DNA from: Cyprinodon diabolis
Lineage: Eukaryota > Chordata > Actinopteri > Cyprinodontiformes > Cyprinodontidae
DNA length: 64,000 bases
Direction of reading: 5' to 3'
NCBI GenBank assembly: GCA_030533445.1
Contig: CM060072.1
Location: forward strand, 18,906,767 to 18,970,766
Positions 1 through 21,300 of the stretch are shown piece by piece; position 1 is the stretch's first letter; each line of letters starts with the position of its first letter. The notes below the pieces were generated by a model that had not been told where the DNA came from, ran no database searches, and saw only the letters and a program-made list of their open reading frames with translations. The translations under genes were made by a program, and so were the position numbers.

Positions 1-311
1 TAAATGTATTTAGGAACAAATTGTGTTATTTTGGTTAAAGAAAACCAAAAAAATATTTTGATTCTCATTTGCCTTTGTGCAAACCAAACTTTCAACTCTT
101 TTTAAATCTTAAACTTCAAGTTCAACATTCTTAAACAGTTTTATTTGGCCAATGCTGAGACTGTCATATTTAATATGATAATTCTTTTATTCTTATCTTA
201 GAAGAAAATTTCAAGGATTTCTTGGCCCTTCGTGGTTGAGGGGCCCCAAGTAGCAGCTTAGTTTGTAAATACCTTGGGGCCACTCTGTTTATGTTCTTTC
301 TATTGAGACAG
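1..311. other. kl intron (5' end outside window)
   Basis: This is intron sequence ahead of the first kl exon visible here. It is AT-rich with no supported coding segment. A small inverted repeat has perfect 9-bp arms at 242-250 and 273-281. The intron ends in an AG acceptor at 310-311 that is confirmed by the reading frame of the next exon. Confidence 0.7.
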
Positions 312-9388
<9,077 letters not shown>

Positions 9389-9680
9389 GAAGATGAAGAC
9401 TGTGCTGCTGCACATTAACGGCCGTATGAATGTCCAGGGTCACTACTAGTGATAAACAATTAAGTTAGAGCATCCTTTATTATTTATTGGCTTTGTAATC
9501 AACTATATTAAAACAGTGTTACGAGAAGTAGATTAATTCCACCTCTTAGAAACAAAAAACATGACTGACGACCATCAGTATGTGAAACGTGATGGTACAC
9601 GTCATTCTAACATGTAAAATTTGAGCGTTTGGTTCTGTTTTGTGGGCAGTTGCCCTCTTATAATCCTCACTTTATCACCA

Positions 9681-9686
9681 AATAAA
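9681..9686 (+). terminator. kl poly(A) signal candidate
   Basis: AATAAA occurs 293 bp after the kl stop codon in AT-rich sequence, which gives a short, plausible 3' untranslated region. Confidence 0.6.
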
Positions 9687-10139
9687 AACATCAGTTTCAT
9701 GGTGTTAATATATAACATCTGTAGTGTTTTTCAAATGAAGCAGAGAAGCAACAATTATTCCCTGACATATTTATTCATGAGTAGGATTTTGATATAGAAA
9801 CAAATAAGAAAAATGTGGAAAGTGATGATAAAGTAGTTTTTGTTAGATGGGGGATAATTAGGTGCTTTTAAACTAACATGTTCGCTGGAAGGTTAACTTT
9901 TTCTACCAGCATTTAGATGAATCCATCCTGTTAACGCTTAACCCTTATGTCTTAAAACTATTTTTATTTTTTACAGCTTTCTTAAACAGTGGGTTGCTCT
10001 TAGCTGGTTTTATATCCGTTTTCAACATATGGGTGAAGGCATCAAACATTGTTTTCACATCATTATAGATGTTTATCCTAACATGATCTAAAAATGAGTA
10101 AAATTCTCTTTAAATAAGTATTCACTCTTGAGAAAGTCA

Positions 10140-10252
10140 GACATTTTGCCAATGGAGTATTTCTATCCATTAAATAAAACTGCAGTGTCTTATTTCAAAT
10201 GAGTAATATCTAATTATTAATGTAAATCATCTTATTCCATTGGCAAAATGTC
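10140..10252. repeat. short inverted-repeat element
   Basis: Perfect 17-bp arms, GACATTTTGCCAATGGA at 10140-10156 and its complement at 10236-10252, enclose about 80 bp of AT-rich sequence. This looks like a small MITE-type hairpin in the space between the two converging genes. Confidence 0.6.
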
Positions 10253-10340
10253 TCTTACCTGCTTAATTCAAGAAAAAAAAGAGCCTATTTTAAGAAAACT
10301 TGCAGTGCAACAATTACTTCCAGAGAAATGTATCTTTGTT

Positions 10341-10346
10341 TTTATT
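10341..10346 (-). terminator. rfc3 poly(A) signal candidate
   Basis: TTTATT on the plus strand reads AATAAA on the minus strand, about 200 bp after the rfc3 stop codon. Confidence 0.5.
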
Positions 10347-10547
10347 AGAGCTTAAACATCCATACAGTTAATTGAAGCTGTACCTTTTGTAACATTAATA
10401 AAAAGGCAGTCTGCACATTATTAACAAGCTGATGTATTACTCTTGCTGCTTTTACATTAACTGTTTTTTAAACACAAGCTCAGTGGTTAAATCAACCCAA
10501 GCTACTATAAATTGTCCCATTTGATCTGATGAAGTCTCTTGAACACA

Positions 10548-13500
10548 TCAGAACATAATCGCATCCAGGCCATCCTCCATGAATTTCTTGTACATGGCCA
10601 TAAACTTGGCTATAAACGCCTCCAGGTGGTAGATGGCTTTGCTGCCCAGTTGGAGTCTGTGCTCATAATAAGCAGCCAGGTGAGCCACCTCTGTTTTCAG
10701 CTGCCCATCGCAGTTATTCAGCAGTTCTTCCACTAAACCCTGTTCAATGAAAGCAGGGGGTAAAAAACGTTAGGAGAATTATATAAAGCTGCTTTGAAAT
10801 GTTGTGATAAGGGAAGAGGATTAAACATGATTTGACCTTTATGATGACATCAGGAGGGATGCAGTGTGTCAGTAGCTCGTACAGCCTGGCTCGTACCTCT
10901 AGCAACCTGAAACAGAGATGGAGGCCCTTTAAAACCTCTCATTTTCAGACTCAGGTCTTCCTAATCCCAGCTATATATCCACCTACACCTGCAAATTTCC
11001 AATCATACCTCTGAGGACTCTGCTGGCTGACGACCGCATTAGCCGTTTCTCTCAGGTAGACCTCCCAGTCCGGTTCTGGTACTTCCTGATCTGCAGAGAA
11101 TGGATACCTGCAGGAGATTACGCAGTGTAAGCATATACGTTTGTTTACATATTGGAGCACAGCATCGTGACAGGGTCCTAACTCACTGCTGCACTCTGCA
11201 CGCCTCGCACATCAACAGCGCTCTGCGGAGGTTGCGACCCGACTTGTCGCTGATCTTCTTGGCGAGCTCAGGCGGCAGCAGCAGTCCTTCCTTCTTACAG
11301 ACTGATGTTAGAACGCTGCACACCTGAAAGGGGAAAATATCGCAGTCAGCCTTGGAGCTGAAGTAACATATACATTTTAGAGCTGAAAAAAGTAATCAAA
11401 TTAATCGATTATTGAACAGGGTTCCTACAGCATAAGGCAAGTTAAATTCAATTCTTTTTAAGACTTTTAAATGCCATTTGAAATATAAATTTAAGACCAA
11501 ATTCACAAGAAACACAAGAAAAACCCACTTGCGACAACTTAACCCAAAGGTTTATTTTAACATAAACCACTGCACTAATGTTTCAAATTTTGAAAAGCTT
11601 CCCATACAGGAAGAAAGCTAAAAACACACAAATGACAGATATATTTTAACAATTATTTCACTGAATTCACAAACTTTGTTTTAGCAGGGAACAAAACCAA
11701 TCAGTTTTAAAGCCACAACATAACCAGTGCTAAGTCTTTTTTGCAGCTATTTTTCTTTGTATCGTTTTCTTAGTATGTTTGATTTGGTGATAAGTGGAGG
11801 CGATGCAGAGACAAGGGTGGAACAAAACTGAGAAATACCGGCTGTTTCTTGGTAACTCCATTTTGACGCGTTGTGTTTCGTGCTTCGCATGTGTGACTCC
11901 ACTGCTTTAACTCCCATCGTTCTGAGCTTGAATGACTTCTTGCACAAAATCCACTGTGCCTCATGTATGTTCCCTGGTTTTAGCCATGGAGAAAACTCTT
12001 GGCTGGAGACAATTTTGGTTACATTTACACTTTCTCATATTTTCCAGACAAAAAGTTAATGGTGCATCTCCCAAATGTCCCGGCCGCAACAACGCTTTTA
12101 TTGGTTCCGCTATCGGGACGGAACCAATAATGGCGAGCCGTTATTTTTAAACAAAAAAATAAAATAATTGTCAATTTTAACAGTTTATTTAGATTACAAA
12201 AAGAAATCATAATAAAAATAATCCTATTTATGATGTTTTCAAAATTAAGACCTACGGAAGACAGATTTAAGACATTTTAATACCAATTAAGGCCTTAGTT
12301 TTATTTTGAAGAATACAATGCCTTTTAGGACTTTTTAAGGACCTGCGGGAACCCTGTTGAAACAATCGTCAACTAATTTAGTAATCGATAACTTTTTAAC
12401 AGGTGTATAAAGACTAAAACATGCCTATAGCTGACAGAGCAAAAAACTTAGAGCAGTTATTATATGAAGATTGTAATAACATAAACATATCTATATACAC
12501 ATTTTGGATTTGCATAAAAACAATGATTCCGTCTGTCAATATGTTCTATCCAGAACCTCTCAAGTGAAAAAGTTTCACCTGATTTAATTTCATAAAAAGT
12601 CTTCTTTAAGGAACCTTTAACTATCCCATTACTATCGATTACTCGAAAAAAGAATGGACTTGCAAAATAATGTAATATAATACATTTAACGGCAAATATC
12701 TAATCACAAGACTTCAAAAGCCCATCAGATTACAGATGTGATTATTGATCAAATATAAATGATCAATCTGTGACTAAGTATACCCCACTGCTTCTATGGG
12801 ATTTAAAAGGGAAAGAAGTCCAAGTTGTAACAGTGATCACATCTTTAAAACTTGTTTGTAAAAGTCATATTCTAGAAAATATGTTCGGTTTTCAAACATA
12901 GTTCAAAATGACTCTGCAACCTTTACAAAGCAAAGAGCCATTTTTTTTACTCCAGTCCAGCTAATAAAACATTATATTACAGTACTACAGGTTGCTGATA
13001 TTTTTGGAACATCACGTTAAGAGAAGCATTTTTTTCCTACAAAAAAAAAAAAAAAGTTTTAAAAATACATATTTCTTGTTTGTCATGTGCTTACAGTTTT
13101 AGACAAAACCTCCATTTTGGTTTCAACGTTTTATAATAAAGTTTTTCAGGTGAAATCTAAATATTTAACTCCTGTTAAAGAGCAGATATAATCTACAATG
13201 ACCTTTTTTTCCCCCCTAAGCTTGTTTTTACCTCCTCTGTGCTCGGAAGAGGAACTCTGATAGCCAGACATCGGCTCTGGATCGGTCCGATGACTTTAGA
13301 GGTGGACGTGGAGCAGAGGATGAGGCGGCAAGTGCTCATATACTTTTCCATTGTGCGACGCAAAGCATGCTGGGCATCTTTAGTGAGTCTGTCTACCTCT
13401 GTTAGCAGCACCACTGGAAGGGGAAAAAAAACATACTTTAGGACAGGCTTTTCCAAAGGCAATAAAAACAGATTGTATTATTTGTCATTTGTGTTATTCT

Positions 13501-15566
13501 GTAACATAAACTGCTGTCCTTAGAGTAAACCAGCAAAGCCATGTTTGTCTTCTCTCTACCTTTGAACTCTTTCTGGGTGCTAGACTGGATCTGCTGGGAC
13601 TGGGCCATAGTTTTAATCAGCTCCTGAATCACCACACGGTCCTGGTTTCCTGCATCACTAAACAACATGCAGATAAAATACTTTACACAATGTTAAGGCT
13701 GCTCTAATTGCTTATTTCATATTCAGATGAAATTATAAAGTTGGAGCAGGAAGGCTTTGAAAAGAAAAATCACCTGGAGAAAACTTAAACCATATGTAAT
13801 TTCGATATGTTACCTTGGGTTGACCTCTAAGTGATAGTTGCTAGCTATTGTGTTGATCTCAATTTTCTTCTTTGATGGAGCCTGTAGCAAAAAACAAAAC
13901 AAAAAAACAGAGGTTAGAGAAGAGAATCCAGTTAAAACTCGCTATTCTTGTCTATATTAAACCTTAGAAACTACAGTGCTGGTTATCTAAACAGTGTAGT
14001 GTTTCTTCATAGCTGTGCACATTGACTTCCTTATTTTGTTTAACAGTATCCATCAGACCTCTTTTTTACCCATTTTAAATAGTAACATATGTGGGGAATT
14101 CACAAACATTACAAATATACATGTTTCTCGGTTTTAAAAGCTGGAATGTATTTTTTCGCCCCGCATCATTTTGAAGCATGATGTTGAACACGTAAGATGT
14201 TCAGGATCAGAGAATTACATTAAATATATTAAGGATTAGTGATAAACATATGAAAACTTGGGCAGATATTAACATTTAATATGTTGTACAGTCCGACTGT
14301 GATGTTGGCAACCCTGGTTTGATTCCTAGTTGCATCAGGATAGGGAAGCAGCTGAAAGGACTCATCATCAATACTAAAACATATTGCCTTTATGGCCAAT
14401 AATGGATATTTTGGATATTCTTAAATACTACCAAAAGAATTAGATCACAGCACCAGATCAGTACATTTGGATGTTACCAACACTTCCATGCTCTTAACAC
14501 TAGAACATATACTGTATATTTTGAAAGATGATAAGCTTTTGTTATTCTGTTTTTGTTTGTTTGCTTTGTCCTCCTCTCACCACAACGGTCTGATGCTCTA
14601 TGCGAAGCTTCTCCACTCCTGGTCCGTACAGCTCTCTCAGCAAACACATGATGCGGGTCTTCTTCCCCGCTCCTGATGGTCCGTAGACCAATAAGTGAGG
14701 AAAGTCCCCGCATTGAACCTGGAACAAATAAACAGAGAGAATGATTTGTTTCTGCTGGTAAACTCTTTTAATGAATCAGAAACGATGCAGAGTCCAAATC
14801 CATGGCATCAAAACTGAGCTTCTAAACCTTCAGGTGACTTTTACACTTTATTATTTTAACAATAATTGTATAAAGTATTTAAAGAAATAATTACATATCA
14901 TGTTAAACATACATATTAACAGCAATTTCTAAAATTTATTTTATTAAAAAAGTAGAATTAATGCTAAAAACATTGGATAGACCATCTAGTGGTGAGATTT
15001 TATTCAGTTGTACATATGAAGAGTTCATTTACAAAAAACAGAAAACACTGTTTTTATAAATTTTCAAAAAGAACAGTTTTTTTCTGTTTTTGCAAAGGAA
15101 CTCTCCTATATATATTTACAACAAAAAAATACGCAGATAGATAATGAAGCAAATAATGTTAATGAGCCTATTACATAAAACAAATTCTTGAGTTGAAATC
15201 TAACATAAACAAATGAAACTGAGCAACTGAGAATGACATAATGCTAACATATTAGATATAAAGTAAGCTTGACTGATTTAGCTGAGAAATCTGGTTAATA
15301 GCTTTAAAACTTTAAAGACCTGAACAAATAACGGGGGAAAGAATATTAGACAAAAAGTTAAATTCCACCAATATTTCATAAATGAAAGTGAACCCTGACC
15401 AACCTAAGAGGATATTTGATGTGCTGTCATAGTAGCTTGATGCTAAAGCTAGCCTCAGGATAACAGTTAGCTGCTTTACCAGGTTTTTTAACTCAGCCGC
15501 TTGTTCCTTGTGATAGTCCAGCTTTCCAAGGGACGTCGGTCGGTATTTATCAAGCCACAAACTCAT
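10548..15566 (-). CDS. rfc3: replication factor C subunit 3, complete
   Basis: Exons in transcript order: 15480-15566, 14581-14718, 13814-13881, 13560-13657, 13232-13413, 11187-11323, 11009-11107, 10837-10906, 10548-10739. They total 1,071 bp, 356 residues plus stop, the same length as human RFC3, and all junctions are GT-AG with matching phases. RFC3 is a small subunit of the clamp loader that opens PCNA and places it on primed DNA during replication and repair. The protein starts [20 protein letters not shown]. Visible motifs are the ATP-binding P-loop [10 protein letters not shown], the Walker B region [18 protein letters not shown], the sensor region [11 protein letters not shown] and the SRC arginine-finger motif [10 protein letters not shown]. 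The carboxy-terminal collar domain ends [11 protein letters not shown]. Nothing in the coding sequence is broken. It converges on kl and diverges from stard13. Confidence 0.97.
11417..12356. mobile_element. DNA transposon with CAGGGTTCC ends in rfc3 intron
   Basis: The left end is CAGGGTTCCTACAG and the right end, on the other strand, is CAGGGTTCCCGCAGGTCC. Both are flanked by TTGAA (11412-11416 and 12357-12361), a direct duplication of at least 5 bp. The length is 940 bp. Both sides carry 'AAGACTTTTTA'-like blocks common in teleost repeats of this type. I would call it hAT-like, but the duplication length leaves the superfamily open. Confidence 0.75.
11747..11964 (-). pseudogene. zinc-finger fragment inside the transposon
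   Basis: The minus strand reads [20 protein letters not shown] then HMRSTKH. This Cys/His finger type (CKKSF, SHM-x3-KH) is often seen at the amino end of teleost transposon proteins. The frame ends soon after at a stop (11747-11749) and no catalytic domain follows, so it is a fragment. It probably marks the former protein of the 940-bp element. Confidence 0.45.
12911..13000. repeat. short copy of the CTCTGCAACCTTTAC repeat
   Basis: The sequence CTCTGCAACCTTTACAAAGC, followed by AAAGAGCCATTTTT, closely matches the left end of the hAT-like element at 5898. It ends about 90 bp later near ACAGGTTGCTGATA, which resembles the opposite end. It is probably an internally deleted member of the same family. 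Confidence 0.5.
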
Positions 15567-15630
15567 TGTGTAAAAAAGTGTGCTTTGAAATGTATCGTCA
15601 GTGTTGACAAGGAGCCCTCTGCAGATAAAC

Positions 15631-15640
15631 TCCCGCGAAA
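15631..15640 (-). promoter_or_regulatory. E2F site upstream of rfc3
   Basis: On the minus strand this reads TTTCGCGGGA, a consensus E2F site, 65-74 bp upstream of the rfc3 start codon. E2F control is expected for a replication gene switched on at the G1/S transition. The site is seen directly; its use is inferred. Confidence 0.75.
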
Positions 15641-15672
15641 TACTCCCTCAAACATAACCAACCGCGCTGCCT

Positions 15673-15682
15673 CACTTCCGGT
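15673..15682. promoter_or_regulatory. ETS-type site in rfc3 promoter
   Basis: CACTTCCGGT contains the ETS/GABP core (CTTCCGG) about 107-116 bp upstream of the rfc3 start codon. Such sites are common in TATA-less housekeeping promoters and often sit near the transcription start. Confidence 0.6.
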
Positions 15683-15740
15683 GCCTTGGTACGGATAGTC
15701 GCAGGGGACAAAAATCCTCCCAACGCCCCACAGGCAGCAG

Positions 15741-16284
15741 GTGCGAGAGTAAACTAGAATGCAATTAATCTTTGTTGGTTTTAACTTGAGTCTCTCAAAA
15801 TACTTTACTTGGGCAATTTTCTTAAAAACTATATATGAAAAAGCTTTCAACTATAAATTATTCATATTGTTAACACACAATGACGATATATCAAACACTT
15901 CTAACCTATCACACCGTAAAAACAAAACAAAATAAATAAATAAACTGTATCAATAAATTTCCGTTATTTTACCAGGCCAATATTAAGAAATTATTACAAA
16001 TACATTGTTTATCGAAATATTCTTAAAATATTCTCCGTTAACCACAACCATGTCTGCAATCATTTATATAAAGATTTTATAATGTCCCTAAATGTATTAT
16101 TTTCTTAGTAACTAAAAAATTGCCTGTGAAGAATTGGCCTATAACTAAACATGGGATATGGAAATTTATTAAAGATCTGCCTAAATGCAAAATACAAAGA
16201 ATGGGATATAGACATTTATTAAACATCTGTATTTAATGATAAATTAGTTTTCAGAACGCTAGGAAAAAATAAGAAATACTATAA
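15741..16284. other. intergenic, rfc3 upstream
   Basis: AT-rich sequence without a supported gene. One imperfect direct repeat (ATGGGATATGGAAATTTATT near 16151 and a variant near 16201) is present. Confidence 0.6.
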
Positions 16285-17415
16285 GTTCAATTCAATTCAA
16301 TTCAGTTTATTTATATAGCGCCAAATTCACAACACATGTCATCTCAAGGCACTTTACAGTTCAACCAGATCATACAGTCAAATTGATACAAAGTTTTCTA
16401 TCTAAGGAAAACCAGTTGATTGCATTGACTCATTGACTCAAATACAATCCCTCACACTAAGCATGCTTGTAGCGACAGTGGAGAGGAAAAACTCCCTTTT
16501 AACAGGAAGAAACCTCCAGCAGAACCAGGCTCAGTGTGAGCGGCCATCTGCCAAGGCCGACTGGGGTTCAAGGAGACAGAAGCAGAGATACAAAAAGCAG
16601 CTGTAAAGGCGGCCCCGTCCAGGAAACACACAGCCAGGCAGACGAGCTCCAAGGCAGCTCCCATGCCAGAGGATGAAGAGAGCACATCCACCCAGCCACG
16701 GCCAGAGAAACAGGACCACACTGGAAGACAGGCCGATCTCCAACATCTACAAACAAGGGTGTTGATGGAAGCAGCACAGCTGATGTTTCTTTCCTGGATG
16801 ACGTCACAGCCAAACAGGAACAGACGAGGCAAAGCTACTCTGAGGAAAAGCAGAGAGAGCAGAAGGTTAGAGATTGAACAAACAGATTCTTCAGAATAGG
16901 AGAACAGAGAGAGAATGAAGCAGAATGATGAAATGGGGGTCCCTATGTCCTCCAAAAGTCTAAGCCTATAGCAGCATAACTATAGAGAGAGAGCTCAGGA
17001 TAACCTGAGCCACCCTAACTATAAGCTTTATCAAAAAGGAAAGTTTTAAGCCTAGTCTTAAAAGTAGACAGGGTGTCTGCCTCACGGACTAAAACTGGTA
17101 GTTGGTTCCACAGGAGAGGAGCCTGATAACTAAAAGATCTGCCTCCCATTCTACTTTTAGAAATTCTAGGAACCACTAGTAAACCTGCAGATTGAGAGCG
17201 AAGTGCTCTGTTAGGAACATAAGGAACAATCAGATCTCTGATATAAGATGGAGCTTGGCCATTTAAGGCTTTATATGTGAGAAGGAGGATTTTAAATTCT
17301 ATTCTTGATTTAACAGGAAGCCAATGAAGAGAAGCCAGGATAGGAGAGATATGATCTCTCTTTTTAATTTTCATCAGAACTCTGGCTGCAGCATTTTGGA
17401 TCAGCTGAAGGCTAA
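16285..17415 (-). mobile_element. LINE 3' fragment with (TTGAA)n tail
   Basis: This is a 5'-truncated non-LTR retrotransposon lying on the minus strand. Its 3' end is at the left, where a short TTGAA-type tandem repeat forms the tail, followed by the common teleost block TTTATTTATATAGCGCCAAA. The right part encodes the carboxy end of the reverse transcriptase. A second copy of the tail portion, nearly identical to 16285-16630, lies at 45281-45627. Confidence 0.8.
17015..17374 (-). pseudogene. reverse-transcriptase carboxy-terminal fragment
   Basis: A 119-codon open frame includes ILASLHWLPVKSRIEFKILL, LLTYKALNGQAPSYIRDLI, GGRSFSYQAPLLWNQLPVLV and FKTRLKTFLFDKAYS before the stop. This is the conserved end of reverse transcriptases of teleost L2/CR1-like LINEs. 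The polymerase core and endonuclease are missing, so the copy is dead on arrival. The frame itself is unbroken, which suggests a fairly recent insertion. Confidence 0.8.
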
Positions 17416-18274
17416 AGTGTATTTAGAGATGTCAGGAGTATAAGTAAAAATGCATGGTTTATGAAATCATTCCTGAAATACTATCTCTTGATCAGCAATA
17501 TATCCCCCAAAAAATTTGCATTTTTTAATCAGGTCCCTAACCTTTAGAAAAGAATCAGAAAACTCAGTGTAATAAGTAGGTGTGAATCCAGACCACAACA
17601 GTGAAATTAATAAAAAAATACATATTTCATCAAATAATTTCCTAACTACTAGTTGAAGGACTAGGGCTCTTTAGTAAGCAGCACTATAAGTGTTTAGTCA
17701 GGTCCCAGGAATATAAACTTTCTCTGAATACACTTGAATATATTTTTATAGTGATACCTGGTTGATATTGAAAAACTTGTGAAAAATAAATTATTCATCA
17801 TAAAATTACCAAAACTATTTACCTGGTCACTGGATAAAAAGGCTTTCCCAATAAAAAAGTTGACATTGACTATCAGAAGTTTCAAGTAATGTTCTGAATA
17901 AATACTCAGTCTATCAAAAAAAAAAAAAAAAAAATCTCACAAAGTAATGTATTAGATATTAGGAACAAAGTCATATTGGTAAAGTCCCATGCCAATTTTA
18001 CACATCCCTGATGTTGCTGCTACTTTCAAATATCCATTACTATAAAAATGTCCATAGCTGTATGTGGGTCATTTATTCTCCAGGTGCACCGTTTATTTAG
18101 TGTATTGTTAAAACACCTTACAGTACAGTCTTTTATTGTTGATCTTTTAACTCTTCACTATTATGTTATTCTTATATATTTTTCTAAGGTTAACATTTGA
18201 GTGACCATTTTTTTCTATAATCTTTTTGCTGCTGTAACACAAGAATTTCCCCATTGTGGGACAATAACGGGATT
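17416..18274. other. intergenic, no gene seen
   Basis: AT-rich sequence with a poly(A) run near 17915. Near 18235-18270 the block ATTTCCCCATTGTGGGACAA resembles the 3' tail of a teleost retroposon and leads into the microsatellite that follows. Confidence 0.5.
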
Positions 18275-18332
18275 TTCTCTTCTTTTCTCTTCTTTTCTTT
18301 TCTTTTCTCTTCTCTTCTCTTCTCTTCTATTC
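18275..18332. repeat. (TTCTC/TTTTC)n microsatellite
   Basis: A pyrimidine tract of repeating TTCTC and TTTTC units follows directly after a retroposon-like tail, as expected for a tail-derived simple repeat. Confidence 0.85.
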
Positions 18333-21300
18333 TAAATGTCATAATTGTGTGATAAAAAATATAGTATTCCTCTATTTGTATATATAAGCAATGCTGATGA
18401 AAAAAATCCTTAAAAACTGTTTATCTACATTCATCCCATAATATTCATATTTAGAATCTTTAGCTTCTCCAGTAAAAAAAAAAAAAAATGAAAGGTCAGC
18501 TGTACATTTTGAAGCATAAGCCCTGCTCACTTTGATCAATCATTACCGTAATAATAGTATAAGTTAGAGATTGCATCCTGAAGATAACTACCAAGTTTGC
18601 TGGAAAGCCCTTTAGGCATTTTCGCTCTATGAATTTCTTCTGATTATAGCGTGGCGCCCCCTAGTTTCATATTGTCCTGGAACCAAGCACATGGGCTCAA
18701 GCCATCCTAATGCACATTTTTTGTAAATAGCCAATTAAGTTTTGTTTCAGTGTAAAAAAATTGCTGTGCATAATTGAAACCATTGAGATTAACGTCAACA
18801 AACCGCGCCAGCCCTGTCTGATCTAAAAAGCTGAGACAACGCTGTTTATATTTGATAAACATGGCGCAGCACTGGTAAGGGGTTTCGGACAGATACAAGA
18901 GAGAAACAATAAGGCACATTAACTAAGCCCTGGCTTCCTTACATATTGCTCTCCATTGTTTACTTTCCTGATTTCTGTCGCACTTGTGACATCATCAGCG
19001 CTAACCCAGCGTGATGGTGTCATCAGACACGCAGTCATGGGGGAACAAGGGCCATATAGCTTGTCAGCCAGGGGTTAGACACAGCTTTTTTTGCCAAAGG
19101 GAAGGGAGCCAAATGCTGATTGTTAGCAGGTCGACCCATGTATGTAAAACATGCGATAACCGAGTATTTTCAGTGGACCCTTAAGCCCTTAAATAGCGAG
19201 TATGCATCACTGCAGGCTCACTGCAATTTGCTTTCTAAGAGAATTATGTAATTCTTCAACAACAGCAGCATTATCGCCCAGCACAGCCGGACCATAGTTA
19301 GAAAATCTCGGGATTCTGTGCCCTTGCAACATACCAATAATAAAACAGTGAAAAAAATGATATTCAAAGCATGAAATGCTGAGAAACCAACTCTTTTAAT
19401 AGTTAAAACTGGTTATTATAACTCTTTGGCTTCAACTTGACCTCTGCTGCTGTCATTCAGGCAAGCAGACAAAACTGTGTTTACACAACAACTCCCAGCC
19501 GTCTTTTATTTGGACAATACAGTAGAGGATAGATCTGTTCCATGAATCAGTCTGATAAGATACAGGAATGTAATATTTTTAATCTGCAGTGGAAATAAAA
19601 GGAAGCACTGAACTAATCTTACATTCATCTAGTGAGAAAGTCCAAGAAGAGTTTTGACTAAATTCTTTATGTTATTCTTTTACATTAACTGGCTGTTCTT
19701 AAAAGAAATTTAAAAAAAGAGTCTCCATATGCTTCCCTTCATTCCAGACAGAGCAGAATGTTAATTCTGTTTCCTATCATGTCGGAAGGCAAACATTCCC
19801 CACCTTTATCTTTTCAGCTGTATGATATGCTTGTTGTCAAAACTTTGATTTAAGGTCTTCCATTTCTCAGGCAGGGTCAATGTTACCCATGTTCTAGATT
19901 GCATAGTTTAAAGGGAGCACCTCTTGGAACTTTCCTTTAATGATTTAAACCAACATATTGCATGCATGTTGTTACTTTGTTATGTGACAGATCAACATGT
20001 AGTAGCAAAATGAGTTTCAGACGTCTATTTAGAAGAAGCTCTGAGTACTATCTTTACAACTTGGCAGTACTTTGCTTATCATCTGCTTTGTTTCTGCATC
20101 TGGTGCTGCTCCACATTGTTAAACAGACTCTTAGAAATAAATTTGATTCTTTGAAAATATTCATCCAATGCCACCTCAAAAACCCATTCCCCTCTTTAAC
20201 TTTCTTCCACCTGGCTGAGGTAAATGCACCGCTGTGACTGGAATGTTATACATGTAGCATGTCTGAGCAGGTTAGCGTAGCTTGCACTGAAACACATTCT
20301 TGAATTCTATTAATGCTGCAGAATCATCTGGGATGACAAACTGAAACTTTGGATGTATATGACAGGCTCTTTGCTTTCCACACCTTCCACACTCTGTGAT
20401 AGTAATTTATTTTAAAGAATCTATATATATATATATATTAAGGACAGCAAAACCCACAATAGTCACAAAAATAACCTGACTTTAACAAAATTAATAATAA
20501 ATACAAATTGTATGGAAATTAGTAAATTAAAGTCAGATATTGCTTTTCAAAAATTTTCAACAGTGATTTAAAAAAATAAACTCAACAAATCTCTCTGTCC
20601 ATCCATCCGTCCAGACAGACAGAGATTGCATTAGGGTTATGTAAATGGGTTATTAAAGCTGGTAGCAGCTTTAAGCCGCTTCGGTTCTTCTATAGTTTGA
20701 TGAATTGTCATCATGAGACCAGCAGACTAACTTCCTGAAGGAGCGGGTCCGTCTATCCATTTGTGAACTTAAGATTGAGCTCATTTGGGTTGATCCAAAG
20801 CAAACACGGAGTTCATCCCTGACATAACAGTCATGTCCTAACATCTTCCACACTTGTTAATGAAAGAGAAGGCAAAATCTTCTGCACAGTGATTTATACA
20901 TTCTATTCCTGATTATCACAATGTCTGATGATAGCTGTTGATGTTAATGGTGGTGGTTAGGATATCCCTTTGCCTTTTTTTTAAAAAATATTTTCTTTTT
21001 TCTATTTACTTAGGTTACTTAGGTTATTTTTGTCTGAAATTAATTTGTTTGATGATCTAAAGCATTTCAAGTTTGACATAAAAAAAAGAAAACTAAAACT
21101 ATCTGTAAGGCAGAAAAATTGATTATCACGTTGCAGTAGGTGGCCCCTCATTTTAAATAGTAGCCTACTTTGTGATTAGCTTTCTTAATGTTAAGTTGTT
21201 TTTAAAATTTTGATTGTAATGATATATTTTGCATATTTTAACAGGACCTTTTAAATACTTTAGATATTTATATAAATATTACATATTCTCTGATATAGTT

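Larger units (their letters stand above)
9389..10547. other. convergent kl/rfc3 3' region
   Basis: This holds the 3' untranslated region of kl on the left and of rfc3 on the right. I see poly(A) signals for both genes and one short inverted repeat, annotated separately. No further gene is recognisable. Confidence 0.75.

Noticed and set aside
242..281. Small inverted repeat GGCCCCAAG/CTTGGGGCC
   Set aside because: Nine-base arms are within what chance gives over 64 kb; noted only in the intron entry.
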